64,000 bases of DNA from SAR202 cluster bacterium (GCA_022448725.1 JAKUTR010000007.1:1-64000), one strand, 5' to 3'; shown: positions 51,879 to 61,458, counted from the stretch's first letter. A program made the numbers and translations. The notes: generated by a model not told the origin, from the letters alone.

Positions 51879-53450
51879 ATGAACCGCCCACGACTGATTT
51901 ACTACAACGATGCCCATCACTTCCATGCTAAGCGCCTAGAGCCGCCAGCAAGTATTCATATGCTGGAGTGGCCGGTAAATGAGATTGCGGGAACGGGGGT
52001 TGACCTTCTTGCACTTGGCCTTGGCTACGGAGATGTTTACTTCCATCAGAGCAAAGTAGGACGAGTTGTAGGGCAACAGAAAGAGGTGTGGGATAACTAC
52101 ATTGACTGGCGCATAATGCGAATGGTCCAAGAAGCTGCTGCCAAGGGAACAGACCAACTTCGCGAGGTTATACGGAGGGGGCACGAGACAGGCATAAAGG
52201 TGTTTCCGAGTATTAAGCTACAAGATGGTTCGGTTCCCTATGGTGAACGTTGCGGTAAGCTCAAGTGGGAGCGAGGCCAGGAAGTCTGTATCGGTGAGGA
52301 AGGCCGGGCTGAGTGGTCCTACGATTACGCTAACGCAGAAGTGCGTGATTACAAGCTCGCTTTGATTCGTGAAGTGCTTGAGGACTATCGAGCTGATGGT
52401 ATAGAGCTTGACTACTTGTTCGGGAACGTTTACTTCAAGGAGGCAGAGGTCCAACAAGGGATGAAGATCATGGCTGATTTCGTCTCTGAGGTCAGGGAAC
52501 TCGCAACACAGATCGGCCAGAAGCAAGATCGGGAAGTTGGTGTAATGGCGCGAGTTGGACTGCTTCGCGATGAGAATATGGAACAAGGCTTAGATGTACA
52601 GCAGTGGCTCAAGGATGGGGCGCTTGACCACGTTGTTGGACAGGATCCGTACGTGCTGAGTGAGACTAGCGTCCAGCAATCTTGGATGCCAGAGGCGGCT
52701 AACGCAGTTGGAGTAGGAGCTTACTACCGCCCACCACGACGTGTTTATGATGAGCGGGTAGGTCTCCCAAGTATCGAGATGTACCGTGCTTTGAACCAGA
52801 TGCTGATCTCTGATGGATGGGCGGGCCAGTACCACGGGTATCTCCTGTGGCCATTTGACAATCGGGAATACCAGATCCTCCGTGAACTCGCTCATCCTGA
52901 AGTACATGTTCGTAGCCGAAAGCGTTATATAACTCAGCCCAAGGAGGGAGTGGAAGGCCAACCTACAACGACCCCTCACCGCCAATGCCCAGTTCAACTT
53001 GTGGAGGGCGAGACCGCTAAGGTTAACCTTCTGATAGCTGACGATGTTGATGCTGCGAAGTCTGATGGGGAGATGCGAAAGCCAGTTTTAACTCTAAGGT
53101 TCTCATATTTCTGTATTGAGGATGAGTACGAAATACGCTTCAATGGCCAAGTGTTACCGATTGAGGAGTTCGAAATCACAGATGAACGTGGTTTGGAGAT
53201 GCGTCTTCGTCTAGCAGGTAGTATGAGTGTTCAGGCACCGCTTGGTATGTCAGCCCACTGGTTCCGATGTAAGCTCCCAATAGACTTGGTTAGGCAGGGC
53301 GACAACCTGATTGAGGTCGCAATGGGTAAACTCGATCCTAAGGCGGGGTTCACCCGCAGCATAAATGGGGCTGAGGTCCTTATGCGATATAGGGATATGG
53401 AGCGACCTGAGGGCTTTGATGTAGATCGGATTGCCCCCTTGTCTGCCTAG
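51879..53450 (+). CDS. Glycosidase-like TIM-barrel protein, paralog 5
   Basis: 523 aa, function unknown. It has LIYYNDAHHFH (6-16), GTGVDLLALGLGYGDVYFHQSKVG, SIKLQDGS, DGIELDYLFGNVYF (E176/D178), VMARVGLL, and a late-barrel YHGYLLWPFDN in place of the GADG block. The C-terminal module has IADDVDAAKSDG and IRFNGQVLP. Its start matches paralogs 2 and 3 and its length matches paralogs 1 and 4. GGGAGGG precedes the ATG. It stands alone, 218 nt before the Mo-hydroxylase operon. Confidence 0.6.
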   Translation: MNRPRLIYYNDAHHFHAKRLEPPASIHMLEWPVNEIAGTGVDLLALGLGYGDVYFHQSKVGRVVGQQKEVWDNYIDWRIMRMVQEAAAKGTDQLREVIRRGHETGIKVFPSIKLQDGSVPYGERCGKLKWERGQEVCIGEEGRAEWSYDYANAEVRDYKLALIREVLEDYRADGIELDYLFGNVYFKEAEVQQGMKIMADFVSEVRELATQIGQKQDREVGVMARVGLLRDENMEQGLDVQQWLKDGALDHVVGQDPYVLSETSVQQSWMPEAANAVGVGAYYRPPRRVYDERVGLPSIEMYRALNQMLISDGWAGQYHGYLLWPFDNREYQILRELAHPEVHVRSRKRYITQPKEGVEGQPTTTPHRQCPVQLVEGETAKVNLLIADDVDAAKSDGEMRKPVLTLRFSYFCIEDEYEIRFNGQVLPIEEFEITDERGLEMRLRLAGSMSVQAPLGMSAHWFRCKLPIDLVRQGDNLIEVAMGKLDPKAGFTRSINGAEVLMRYRDMERPEGFDVDRIAPLSA

Positions 53451-53520
53451 GAGGCTTTGAATACAGATTAGGTTAAACTTTTTGCAGTGGTTAACAGCTT
53501 CCCCCCAGTGGGGTGTGGCG

Positions 53521-53549
53521 TTGTTGACCTGCAGCAGGTTTGCTATACT
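53521..53549 (+). promoter_or_regulatory. Promoter of the Mo-hydroxylase operon with an inner palindrome
   Basis: TTGTTG (53521-53526), a 17-nt spacer and an extended -10 TGCTATACT (TATACT, 53544-53549). The spacer holds ACCTGC-A-GCAGGT (53527-53539), a possible operator. A leader of ~110 nt follows before the first start. Confidence 0.55.
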
Positions 53550-53668
53550 GACCCGCACTTGTTTAGCTACGTAATTCAGTACTTGGACTTTGTGACAATT
53601 AACTTGGATGCCAAGTGGCTTACGACATACAGTACCGGTGACAATACTGGTAGGGAAAGGAGTCGAAA

Positions 53669-54550
53669 TTGAAGTGGATTGATTATGCACGTCCACAGAC
53701 GGTTGCAGAGGCCGTCCAGCTTCTCACTGAAAGAGGGGATGGTGCACGCGCTATGGCGGGTGGTACCGACCTGATAGTTCAGCTGAGAGTTGGGCGACGT
53801 CAGCCTGACCACGTTGTGGACGTTAAACATATCCCGGATCTCAACGAGGTAAACACAAGTGGTGGCGGTGTCACGTTAGGAGCTGCTGTTCCTTGCCACA
53901 TCATCTATAACAACGATGCGATTAAAGATGCCTTCCCGGCGCTTGTGGACTCCGCATCAATTATAGGAGGGACGCAGATTCAGGGTAGGGCTTCAATTGG
54001 AGGCAATCTTTGCAATGCTGCCCCAAGTGCGGATGCTATTCCTACACTAATTGCTCTTGGTGCCACTGCTAATGTGTCTGGCTCGACTGGCGAAAGATCG
54101 GTCGCCATAGAAGATTTTTGTACTGGACCGGGGCAGAATGTTCTCGGTGCCGATGAGCTTCTAACGTCAATTAGTATCCCTGCACAGGGCGCGAACTCGG
54201 GAGCTCGATACCAACGGTTTATTCCGCGCAATGAAATGGACATAGCTGTGGTTGGTGTAGGTGCCAGCGTTACCCTTAATAACGGTAGTTTCGAGTCCGT
54301 TCGTGTCTCGCTTGCTTCTGTAGCACCGACCCCGCTTTTTGTTACCGAGATAAATGATGAACTAGCAGGGAAAGACGTTACCGACGAAAATATTGCGAAG
54401 GCAGGTGAGATTGCAAAGGACGCCGCAAAGCCAATCAGCGACATGCGTGGCACGGCTGACTACCGTAGACATCTATGTGATGTCATGACCCGGCGCGTTC
54501 TTAGTGACGCTATTACCCGAGCACGAGGAGGTAACGTAGATGCCCACTAA
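53669..54550 (+). CDS. Molybdenum hydroxylase FAD-binding subunit (CoxM/XdhB-like)
   Basis: 293 aa, the medium subunit of an aldehyde oxidase/xanthine dehydrogenase family enzyme. It passes electrons from FeS clusters through FAD. FAD motifs are AMAGGTDLIVQLR and SIGGNLCNAAPSAD. A TTG start is required, since no ATG fits, and AAGGAG lies 6 nt upstream. It overlaps the small subunit gene by 11 nt. The gene order M-S-L is that of cox-type operons. Confidence 0.9.
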   Translation: MKWIDYARPQTVAEAVQLLTERGDGARAMAGGTDLIVQLRVGRRQPDHVVDVKHIPDLNEVNTSGGGVTLGAAVPCHIIYNNDAIKDAFPALVDSASIIGGTQIQGRASIGGNLCNAAPSADAIPTLIALGATANVSGSTGERSVAIEDFCTGPGQNVLGADELLTSISIPAQGANSGARYQRFIPRNEMDIAVVGVGASVTLNNGSFESVRVSLASVAPTPLFVTEINDELAGKDVTDENIAKAGEIAKDAAKPISDMRGTADYRRHLCDVMTRRVLSDAITRARGGNVDAH

Positions 54551-55016
54551 ATCATACGTTCAAACAAACATTAACGGCGAGAGCGTTGAGTTCCTAGCTG
54601 AGCCCCGCCAAAGTCTTCTTGAGGTTCTTCGTGACACCCTGCAACTCACCGGTGCTAAGGAAGGTTGCAACGATGGTAACTGTGGAGCCTGTACGGTCAA
54701 GATGGATGGGAGGATTGTCTGCTCCTGTCTGGTCTTCGGCGTGGAGGCTGAAGGAGCTGACATTGAGACCATAGAAGGGATGGCTAGTCCAGAGGGATTG
54801 CATCCTCTTCAGACGGCGTTTTTGGAAAATGCTGCGCTTCAGTGTGGCATTTGTACTCCGGGTTTTCTTATGGCATCCAAGGCGTTGCTTGATCACAACC
54901 CGAATCCAACTGAAGGACAGATTCGTTGGTGGTTGGCAAATAACCTTTGCCGCTGTACCGGTTACGACAAGATCGTACGAGCGGTAATGGATGCGGCACA
55001 GAAGATGCAGGCCTAA
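54540..55016 (+). CDS. Molybdenum hydroxylase [2Fe-2S] subunit (CoxS/XdhC-like)
   Basis: 158 aa. It has a plant-ferredoxin-like cluster at C43, C48, C51 and C61 (GCNDGNCGACTVKMDGRIVC) and a helical second cluster at C102, C105, C137 and C139 (QCGICTPGF, CRCTGY). All eight ligands are present. AGGAGGT stands before the ATG inside the end of the FAD subunit gene. Confidence 0.95.
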   Translation: MPTKSYVQTNINGESVEFLAEPRQSLLEVLRDTLQLTGAKEGCNDGNCGACTVKMDGRIVCSCLVFGVEAEGADIETIEGMASPEGLHPLQTAFLENAALQCGICTPGFLMASKALLDHNPNPTEGQIRWWLANNLCRCTGYDKIVRAVMDAAQKMQA

Positions 55017-55040
55017 GCAGCATACATAGGAGGTACCCCT

Positions 55041-57359
55041 ATGACGACGACACGCGAACCAAACAAGGTTTTGTCTCAGATTGAATACGATGTCATCGGC
55101 ACGCGGCCGATCCGGCCTGATGGGGCGGACAAGGTTACTGGTAGGGCCAAATATAGTGCAGACTTCACTATCTCAGGTGCGATATATGGCAAACTGGTTC
55201 GTTCACCACATGCGCACGCGAGGATCATCTCAATCGATACCAGCAAGGCCGAAGCACACCCTTCAGTTAAAGCTGTAGTGACGGGGGAAGATCTGCCCAA
55301 GACTGTAATAGGAGCAGACGGTGATCGTCCCAAAACTAGTGGCGAGATTGCTGCTGATCTGAAATATCTCAGGCACCAAATCATGGCTACTGAGAAGGTT
55401 GTATTTGGAAACCAGCCAGTGGCAGCTGTGGCCGCAGCCACAGCTCACGATGCCGAAGAGGCAGCCAAATTGGTTGAAGTCAAATATGAGATTTTGCCGT
55501 CAGTGACGGAAGTTCGAGCAGCAATGGAAGACGATGCGCCTGTGCTTCACGATGATATTGAAATGACAGAGTTTGGTGAGAAAACAGGACGAAAAGGTAA
55601 CATCGCTGACCACTTTCAAAACAAGATTGGTGATCCTCAAAAAGGTTTTGAGCAGGCGGATGTCATAGTCGAGCGTGAATTTAATACAGCGACGGTTCAT
55701 CAGGGATATATAGAGCCTCATAGCTGCACTGTTCACTGGCGTGACGACGATAGAATTTTCATTTGGAATAGCTGCCAGGGTCCATTCAATATCAGAGATG
55801 CCACCGCTGAAGTCCTTGGAGTTCCTCTGACAAACGTTAAGTTGACACCCCAAGAAATTGGAGGCGGTTTTGGCGGTAAGTTTGAGCCCTACGGGGAACC
55901 AGTGCTTGCACTACTTTCTAAGAAGGCTGGTGCTCCAGTTAAGATGTGGATGACACGTACAGAGGATCTTGAGGCAACCGGTCCATCCCCGGGTTCGTAT
56001 GTGCGAGTCAAGATGGGAGCCACTAAAGACGGTAAGATCGTAGCTGGAGAGGCCGAGTTGGCCTTTGAGGCTGGGGCTTATCCAGGATCTGTGGTTGAGG
56101 CTGGTGGAGAGTGTGTATTTGCTCCTTACGATATTCCAAACGCTGTAGTTGATGGATATGACGTAGTCGTCAATAAATCGAAGATGGCAGCCTACCGAGC
56201 ACCGGGAGCAACCAATGCTGAATTTGCTTCTGAGACTGTGGTAGATGAGCTTGCGCAGAAACTTGATATCGACCCGATAGAGTTCCGGCTGATGAACGCA
56301 GCCAAGGAAGGAACACGAAAAGTAGACGGTACCTCTTTCCCGCGGATAGGCCTTGTCGAAGTGCTTGAGGCTCTCAAGGACCATGATCACTGGAAGAGTC
56401 CGATTGAAGGCGATAATGTGGCTCGAGGGTTCGCCTGTGCTTATTGGATGAACGCTGGCTTACAGTCAGCGGTGAACTTAGCTGTTAATTCAGATGGCAG
56501 AGTGAGTCTGACCGAAGGTTCTCCAGACATTGGGGGGTCTCGTGCATCTATCTCCATGCAGGCGGCAGAGATCCTGGGCATTCCATCCGAGGATATTCTC
56601 CCATCTGTGGTGGATACTGACTCAATTGGGTTTACCTTTGGCACCGGTGGTAGCCGCACGACGTTCGCGACCGGGTATGCAGCAATTGAGGCCGCCAAAG
56701 ATGTAAAGCAGCAGATGATTGAACGAGCCGCACTGATATGGGGGGTTGCCCCTGAATCAGTGCAGATGGACAAGGGCAATATTCATGCTGGTAACGGCGC
56801 TGAGTTAAAGATGACGTTTAAAGAATTAGCCGCGGAAATGAACGATACTGGTGGTGCAATAACAGGCCGTGGTTCTGTTAACCCTTCAGGTGTTGGGGCT
56901 GCCTTTGCTGGACTCATCGTTGATATCCATGCTGATCCTGAAACCGGTAAGGTTCAGATTCTTCGGGCGACTATTGCACAGGATGCAGGTAAAGCTATCC
57001 ATCCAAGTTATGTTGAAGGACAGTTGCAGGGTGGTACAGCTCAAGGTATTGGATGGGGTCTGAATGAGGAATACTTCATGAGTGACGAAGGCCGCATGGC
57101 CAATAGTAGCTTCCTCGATTATAGGATGCCAACCGCACTTGACTTGCCGATGATCGATACAGTGATTGTAGAGGTAGCAAACCCAGGTCACCCGTTTGGT
57201 GTGCGTGGTGTGGGTGAGGTTAACATCGCACCGCCCCCTGCTGCTATTGCGAACGCTCTGAGTAGGAGTTTGGGAGTACGGATGGAGCGGCTGCCGATGA
57301 ATCCTAATACCGTGATGGAGACCATGTGGGCAAACAATGGGAGTAGCAACGGATCGTAG
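55041..57359 (+). CDS. Molybdenum hydroxylase large subunit (xanthine dehydrogenase/aldehyde oxidase type)
   Basis: 772 aa, carrying the Mo-pterin cofactor. It has EIGGGFGGKFEPYGEP, MAAYRAPGATNAEF, QDAGKAIHPSYVEGQLQGGTAQGIGWG and the active-site Glu in RGVGEVNIAPPPAAIANAL. It lacks the AYxCSFR loop of form I CO dehydrogenase, so it should hydroxylate an aldehyde, purine or N-heterocycle and not CO. AGGAGGT precedes the ATG. It is the last gene of the operon, ending before a strong two-way terminator. Confidence 0.92.
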   Translation: MTTTREPNKVLSQIEYDVIGTRPIRPDGADKVTGRAKYSADFTISGAIYGKLVRSPHAHARIISIDTSKAEAHPSVKAVVTGEDLPKTVIGADGDRPKTSGEIAADLKYLRHQIMATEKVVFGNQPVAAVAAATAHDAEEAAKLVEVKYEILPSVTEVRAAMEDDAPVLHDDIEMTEFGEKTGRKGNIADHFQNKIGDPQKGFEQADVIVEREFNTATVHQGYIEPHSCTVHWRDDDRIFIWNSCQGPFNIRDATAEVLGVPLTNVKLTPQEIGGGFGGKFEPYGEPVLALLSKKAGAPVKMWMTRTEDLEATGPSPGSYVRVKMGATKDGKIVAGEAELAFEAGAYPGSVVEAGGECVFAPYDIPNAVVDGYDVVVNKSKMAAYRAPGATNAEFASETVVDELAQKLDIDPIEFRLMNAAKEGTRKVDGTSFPRIGLVEVLEALKDHDHWKSPIEGDNVARGFACAYWMNAGLQSAVNLAVNSDGRVSLTEGSPDIGGSRASISMQAAEILGIPSEDILPSVVDTDSIGFTFGTGGSRTTFATGYAAIEAAKDVKQQMIERAALIWGVAPESVQMDKGNIHAGNGAELKMTFKELAAEMNDTGGAITGRGSVNPSGVGAAFAGLIVDIHADPETGKVQILRATIAQDAGKAIHPSYVEGQLQGGTAQGIGWGLNEEYFMSDEGRMANSSFLDYRMPTALDLPMIDTVIVEVANPGHPFGVRGVGEVNIAPPPAAIANALSRSLGVRMERLPMNPNTVMETMWANNGSSNGS

Positions 57360-57383
57360 GTCTGCACAATAGCTTAATATGCT

Positions 57384-57435
57384 AGAAATAAAACAGCCAC
57401 CCTCTTGTTATTGAAAGGGTGGCTGTTTTATTTCT
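57384..57435. terminator. Bidirectional terminator between coxL-like gene and hisS
   Basis: Two perfect 20-nt arms (57384-57403 and 57416-57435) around a 12-nt loop. A GC-rich core (ACAGCCACCCT) is flanked by A-rich and T-rich outer parts, so each strand has a U-run after the stem. Confidence 0.93.
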
Positions 57436-57505
57436 GTAGCCTTATTCTGGAAGATTGAAAACCAACTTGGTCTATTGACACTATTCTTTGTCTCACTGGC
57501 CAGGG

Positions 57506-58759
57506 TCAGTTCAAAACACTCAGCACGTTCTCAAACGGGGTTTCTAATTGCTCGCTCTTTCCTAGATCCCGTACGACAGCCTTTCCTTTTGCAACTTCCT
57601 CTTCACCGATAATAACGGCATGAGTAGCCCGGATGGAAGCAGCGTACCGCAACTGACTTTTTAGCCCCCTGGACGGGCCAAGGATAGCGGGAATGCCAGC
57701 TCGTCTCAGATCGGAGGTTAGTTTCAACGCTGTTTCCTTGCCTACGCCCAAGTGGGCAATAAGAACCTTCTTAGGCTGAGGTGGTCCCTCAATTCCTCCG
57801 CGATTTACACTTTCTTCAATTAGGCGCTCAATACCCATAGCAAACCCGATGCCAGCAGTAGACTTACCACCGAGTTCTTCGATTAGGCCATTGTATCGAC
57901 CGCCGGCCAGGATGGTACTTTGACGCCGATTGGACGAAGGCACAAACTCAAAGACTGTGTGCGTGTAGTAGTCAAAGCCTCGTACTAGAGTGTGGGTAAC
58001 TTCGTACGAGATCCCTAGGTTATCAAGATGGGCCAGTAGACTCTCCCAGTGAGTTTTTGATTCGTTCGATAGGTAGTCAATGCTCTTAGGGGCATCGGCC
58101 AACAGCGGTTGGATCGCGTCATCTTTAGAGTCCAGAATACGTAAAGTATTTGTTTCCAACCGGCGCTGGTCGTCTGGAGAGAGCATTTTAAGGTGGGGCG
58201 TAAAGTAGCCTCGTAGTGCCTCAAGGTAATTAGGGCGAGACTCTTTATCACCAATCGAGTTAAGTAAGAGAGACACGTCTGTTACTCCGAACTCCCTAAG
58301 CGTACTCCAGGCGAGATCGATCACTTCAGCGTCTATTGCGGAATCCGCATCCCCAAACGCTTCAACCCCAAATTGCCAGAATTCTCGGAAACGACCAGCC
58401 TGTGGTCGTTCGTACCGATACATAGGCATGTAATAGTAGAGGCGGACGGGTTGAGGAAGGTTGTGCATGCCATGTTCCAAATATGCTCGACATACCCCAG
58501 CCGTACCTTCAGGACGTAGGGTTATTAGATCCCCACCCCGATCCTTGAAGGTGTATGTTTCTTTTTCAACAATGTCGGTTATCTCGCCTACCCCGCGTAT
58601 GAAGAGGTTAGCGTGTTCGAAAGTAGGGATTTCAATGCGATCGTAGCCGAAGCGCATGGCAAGTTCCTCGCATCTTTGTTGTGCCAGCCTGCGAAGCGGC
58701 TGTGCGTCAGGCAGAATATCGCTCGTACCTCGAGGCGCTTGGAATTGCTGTGGGCTCAT
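57506..58759 (-). CDS. hisS: Histidyl-tRNA synthetase
   Basis: 417 aa, a class II synthetase charging tRNA-His. It has FQAPRGTSDILP at the start, TLRPEGTAGVCRAYLEHG, YYYMPMYRYERPQAGRFREFWQFGVEAFG (motif 2), LVRGFDYYTHTVFEF, and GGRYNGLIEELGGKSTAGIGFAMGIERL (motif 3). The C-terminal anticodon domain has VLIAHLG. The length is normal. It lies 120 nt after the TPP enzyme gene on the same strand. Confidence 0.96.
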   Translation of the reverse strand: MSPQQFQAPRGTSDILPDAQPLRRLAQQRCEELAMRFGYDRIEIPTFEHANLFIRGVGEITDIVEKETYTFKDRGGDLITLRPEGTAGVCRAYLEHGMHNLPQPVRLYYYMPMYRYERPQAGRFREFWQFGVEAFGDADSAIDAEVIDLAWSTLREFGVTDVSLLLNSIGDKESRPNYLEALRGYFTPHLKMLSPDDQRRLETNTLRILDSKDDAIQPLLADAPKSIDYLSNESKTHWESLLAHLDNLGISYEVTHTLVRGFDYYTHTVFEFVPSSNRRQSTILAGGRYNGLIEELGGKSTAGIGFAMGIERLIEESVNRGGIEGPPQPKKVLIAHLGVGKETALKLTSDLRRAGIPAILGPSRGLKSQLRYAASIRATHAVIIGEEEVAKGKAVVRDLGKSEQLETPFENVLSVLN

Positions 58760-58879
58760 GGAATTCAGTCTACCGTTTTTACGTCAGCTGAAGAATGGTT
58801 TCATTTCGAAGAGTATCAGAGAAAACTATGCGAGTAATTGTTGCAGATCCTCTCTACTAAAAGGGACATGGAATTGAAA

Positions 58880-60529
58880 CTAGTAACCAGTACCCTGATA
58901 TTTTGAGAAATCGAACCCAGCTTTCACCTTACAATCTAGAAGCGCAGGTTGGCCAGTCTTGGTCTTTTTGACAGCACGTTCAAGTGCACCTACGAACTCG
59001 TCAGGCATGGTAACAACTTCACTATGCGCCCCCAAGCCCTCCGCAACCTTAGCGTAGTCACCAGTGTGAGCAAGGCTATCCATTTTCTCAGCGGTATAGG
59101 GCTGATGTGTCTTCTCGATAGCCATAATCTGGTTGTTGAAAACGATGGTGAGTATCCCGATTTTGTTACGGGCCGCGGTTTCGATGTCCATACCGACCAT
59201 GCCGATTGCGGCATCGCCCATAATGTTGATACACAACTTGTCAGGTTCAGCCAGCTTCGCCCCCATGATAGCACCGAGTCCAAATCCTAGTTGAGTAGAT
59301 TTTCCCCAGCCGAGGTAGGTTCGTGGAGCCACGCATTTCCACATTGGGACGACCTGGTCACGGGGACTGCCTGCGTCGTGAGTAACAATGGTGTTAGCAG
59401 GGTCAACGTTATCGTACAGATCATGGATGATGCGGTACTGGTTTATGGGCACTTCGTCTGACTCAAGCTGCGGCATCCAGTCAGCCAGCCACTCTTGTCG
59501 TAGCCGCAGCACTTCTGGAGCAACATCGCGAGTAGCCTTATGGCCGATACCTTCTGTCTGATGTTTAATTTCTTCGATAAGTGATTGGAGCACTAACTTT
59601 GCATCTCCTACAAGAGAGAGATCACTTTGGTAGTCCTTATTGATATCAGATGAATCGTTAGTGGAATGGATGATAGTCGGAGAGTCTGGTACAGCTATCC
59701 CATAGGTAGTGCGGGTTAAGCTTGTGCCAATAGCAAAGATGACGTCGGCTACAGACATGAAATATGCGTTTTGTTTGGTATGTGATACGGCAGAGGCCCC
59801 AAGGGCCAGGGGGTGATCCTCGGGGAAGGCACTCTTACCCGGCAGCGTAGTGGATACAGGAGCTTGCAGTAATTCCGCTATTTCCTGTAGTTCATCCCAT
59901 GCTTCAGCGTATAGGCATCCTTGACCGGCGTGGATCATTGGTCGTTCAGCTGCCAGAAGCACCTTTGCGATCCTAGTTACTTCCACAGAATCTGGGGCAG
60001 TTTTATTGCCTGTAGCGGGTGTGTATTCAAGCTCGCCTGGGTACTCAGTCGTCCAAATGTTACGAGGCGTTTCTAACAGTACTGGGCCCCCTTTTCCGGT
60101 GCGCAAGTGATAGAAACCTCGTCTCATCAACTCAGGAATACGCTCAACCATGTTGAACTTAGCACGCCACTTAGTGACGTGAGCGTAGTTGTCGTATGGG
60201 CTGAAATTAGGGCTGATGAACTCCTTTTCCTGGGGTTCACCACCTGGCAATAGCATGATCGGAGTATTGTCAGAGAATGCCTGAGCAGCTCCTGGGAAGG
60301 AGTTTTCACTGCCTGGTCCCTGCTGCATAGCGAAAACGCCAATGCGCTTGCCGTTAGTTATACGGCTAAAGCCATCTGCTATCGCCATCCCAACGCGTTC
60401 TTGACGACAAATGATCGGCCGGATACCCGCTTTTGCAGCGGCGTCCACCATCGGTTGCGCAGGGTACACAGCTAGGAACTCGGTACCTTCCTTCTTCAAA
60501 ATCGTTGCGATAAGATCAGCGCCTTGCAT
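58880..60529 (-). CDS. Thiamine-diphosphate-dependent enzyme, acetolactate-synthase-like
   Basis: 549 aa with the three-domain layout of the 2-oxoacid decarboxylase/ALS family. The cofactor-activating Glu is in CRQERVGMAIADGFSR (~44). The diphosphate motif reads MGDAAIGM with NN 24-26 residues later, so GDG is GDA here. It is unlikely to be the housekeeping IlvB, because no regulatory subunit or ilv gene is adjacent. AGGAGA precedes the ATG. It is 48 nt behind an RraA-like gene and probably co-transcribed, so the substrate may be a 2-oxo acid from that step. Confidence 0.85.
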   Translation of the reverse strand: MQGADLIATILKKEGTEFLAVYPAQPMVDAAAKAGIRPIICRQERVGMAIADGFSRITNGKRIGVFAMQQGPGSENSFPGAAQAFSDNTPIMLLPGGEPQEKEFISPNFSPYDNYAHVTKWRAKFNMVERIPELMRRGFYHLRTGKGGPVLLETPRNIWTTEYPGELEYTPATGNKTAPDSVEVTRIAKVLLAAERPMIHAGQGCLYAEAWDELQEIAELLQAPVSTTLPGKSAFPEDHPLALGASAVSHTKQNAYFMSVADVIFAIGTSLTRTTYGIAVPDSPTIIHSTNDSSDINKDYQSDLSLVGDAKLVLQSLIEEIKHQTEGIGHKATRDVAPEVLRLRQEWLADWMPQLESDEVPINQYRIIHDLYDNVDPANTIVTHDAGSPRDQVVPMWKCVAPRTYLGWGKSTQLGFGLGAIMGAKLAEPDKLCINIMGDAAIGMVGMDIETAARNKIGILTIVFNNQIMAIEKTHQPYTAEKMDSLAHTGDYAKVAEGLGAHSEVVTMPDEFVGALERAVKKTKTGQPALLDCKVKAGFDFSKYQGTGY

Positions 60530-60577
60530 ACAAAATCTCCTGATGAGTAGTACTAAAGGGAAGAGATGCCTAGTAAG

Positions 60578-61315
60578 CTACCGCTTTTTAGCTTGCTCTC
60601 TTGTCCATTCTTCTCGATATACCTTCACGTCTGCCCAGGTAAGGTTTGCGCGTTTGAAGACCTTAACGTAGTCCTGTTCCTTTTCCCTGATCTCACGCGC
60701 CTTATTAAGGACGACAGAGGGGTCCATCTCTCGTGGAATCTTAGTGATTCCATCCCGGTCGCAGGCCAAAAGGTCACCCGGATTAATAAGCAATTCTCCA
60801 ACGACGATCGGCTCTCCCTCCCGAATTAGGTTGAAGACTCCGTGACCAGGCACGAGTCCTCGACCCCAGGCTGGAATACCAACAGCTTCTATGCCGGCAA
60901 TGTCGCGCACAGAACCGTCAACTACTATCCCTGTGCAGCCAAGAAACTTGTGAGTTGCTGCCATCCCATCCCCAAGGCTTGCGCCTCGACCAGATCGAGT
61001 GTCAACGTCCTTTATGACGCCTACCAGAGGACCTTCGGCTTTGTCCATTGCATCGTAGTATTCGTCCCAGGGAATTTTTGGAGAATCTGGATCGATAGCC
61101 GTCACCTCAGCCGTCACAGCATAGCCGATCGCCATGCCAAGGCTGGGGAGTAGACTTTTAATAGATGAATCGGTGTAGTTGACGGGGATGCCCCCCTTAC
61201 CTTCTAGCTCGGTGCCGCCTTGGGACGCACCCATACTCTCAATTACAGCGTTGAAAAGAGTAGCCGAGTCAAACTCTTGTAAACTTCTGAGTGTATCTAG
61301 GCAGGCATTCGGCAT
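60578..61315 (-). CDS. RraA-like / 4-hydroxy-4-methyl-2-oxoglutarate aldolase family protein
   Basis: 245 aa. It has the family core CTGIVVDGSVRDIAGIEAVGIPAWGRGLVPG, with the Arg-Asp substrate/metal pair, and INPGDLLACDRDGITKIP. The catalytic members cleave 4-hydroxy-2-oxo acids or decarboxylate oxaloacetate; RraA itself inhibits RNase E. Adjacency to a TPP enzyme favours a catabolic enzyme. AGAGGAG precedes the ATG, and a good promoter lies 45 nt upstream. Confidence 0.83.
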   Translation of the reverse strand: MPNACLDTLRSLQEFDSATLFNAVIESMGASQGGTELEGKGGIPVNYTDSSIKSLLPSLGMAIGYAVTAEVTAIDPDSPKIPWDEYYDAMDKAEGPLVGVIKDVDTRSGRGASLGDGMAATHKFLGCTGIVVDGSVRDIAGIEAVGIPAWGRGLVPGHGVFNLIREGEPIVVGELLINPGDLLACDRDGITKIPREMDPSVVLNKAREIREKEQDYVKVFKRANLTWADVKVYREEWTREQAKKR

Positions 61316-61359
61316 TAGAAACTCCTCTTTGTATGTCAGGCCTTATCGGACCAGCGCGC

Positions 61360-61389
61360 ATTATACCGGTTTCCCGTGCCCTATCCCAA
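61360..61389 (-). promoter_or_regulatory. Promoter of the RraA-TPP enzyme operon
   Basis: On the minus strand there is TTGGGA (61384-61389), an 18-nt spacer and a perfect TATAAT (61360-61365), about 45 nt before the RraA-like ATG. Confidence 0.65.
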
Positions 61390-61458
61390 TCCTGCAACAG
61401 GGGCGTCAATTTATAAAACACCCGTCAACGGAGGTGGGTACAATTATTGATGTCAGTA

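Noticed and set aside
53487-53672. 61-codon frame just before the Mo-hydroxylase operon
   Set aside because: It spans the promoter boxes and runs into the TTG start of the first subunit. Composition is not protein-like and no ribosome site is seen.
55041-57359. Form I CO dehydrogenase (coxL)
   Set aside because: The AYxCSFR loop is missing; AYRAPG stands in the corresponding region.
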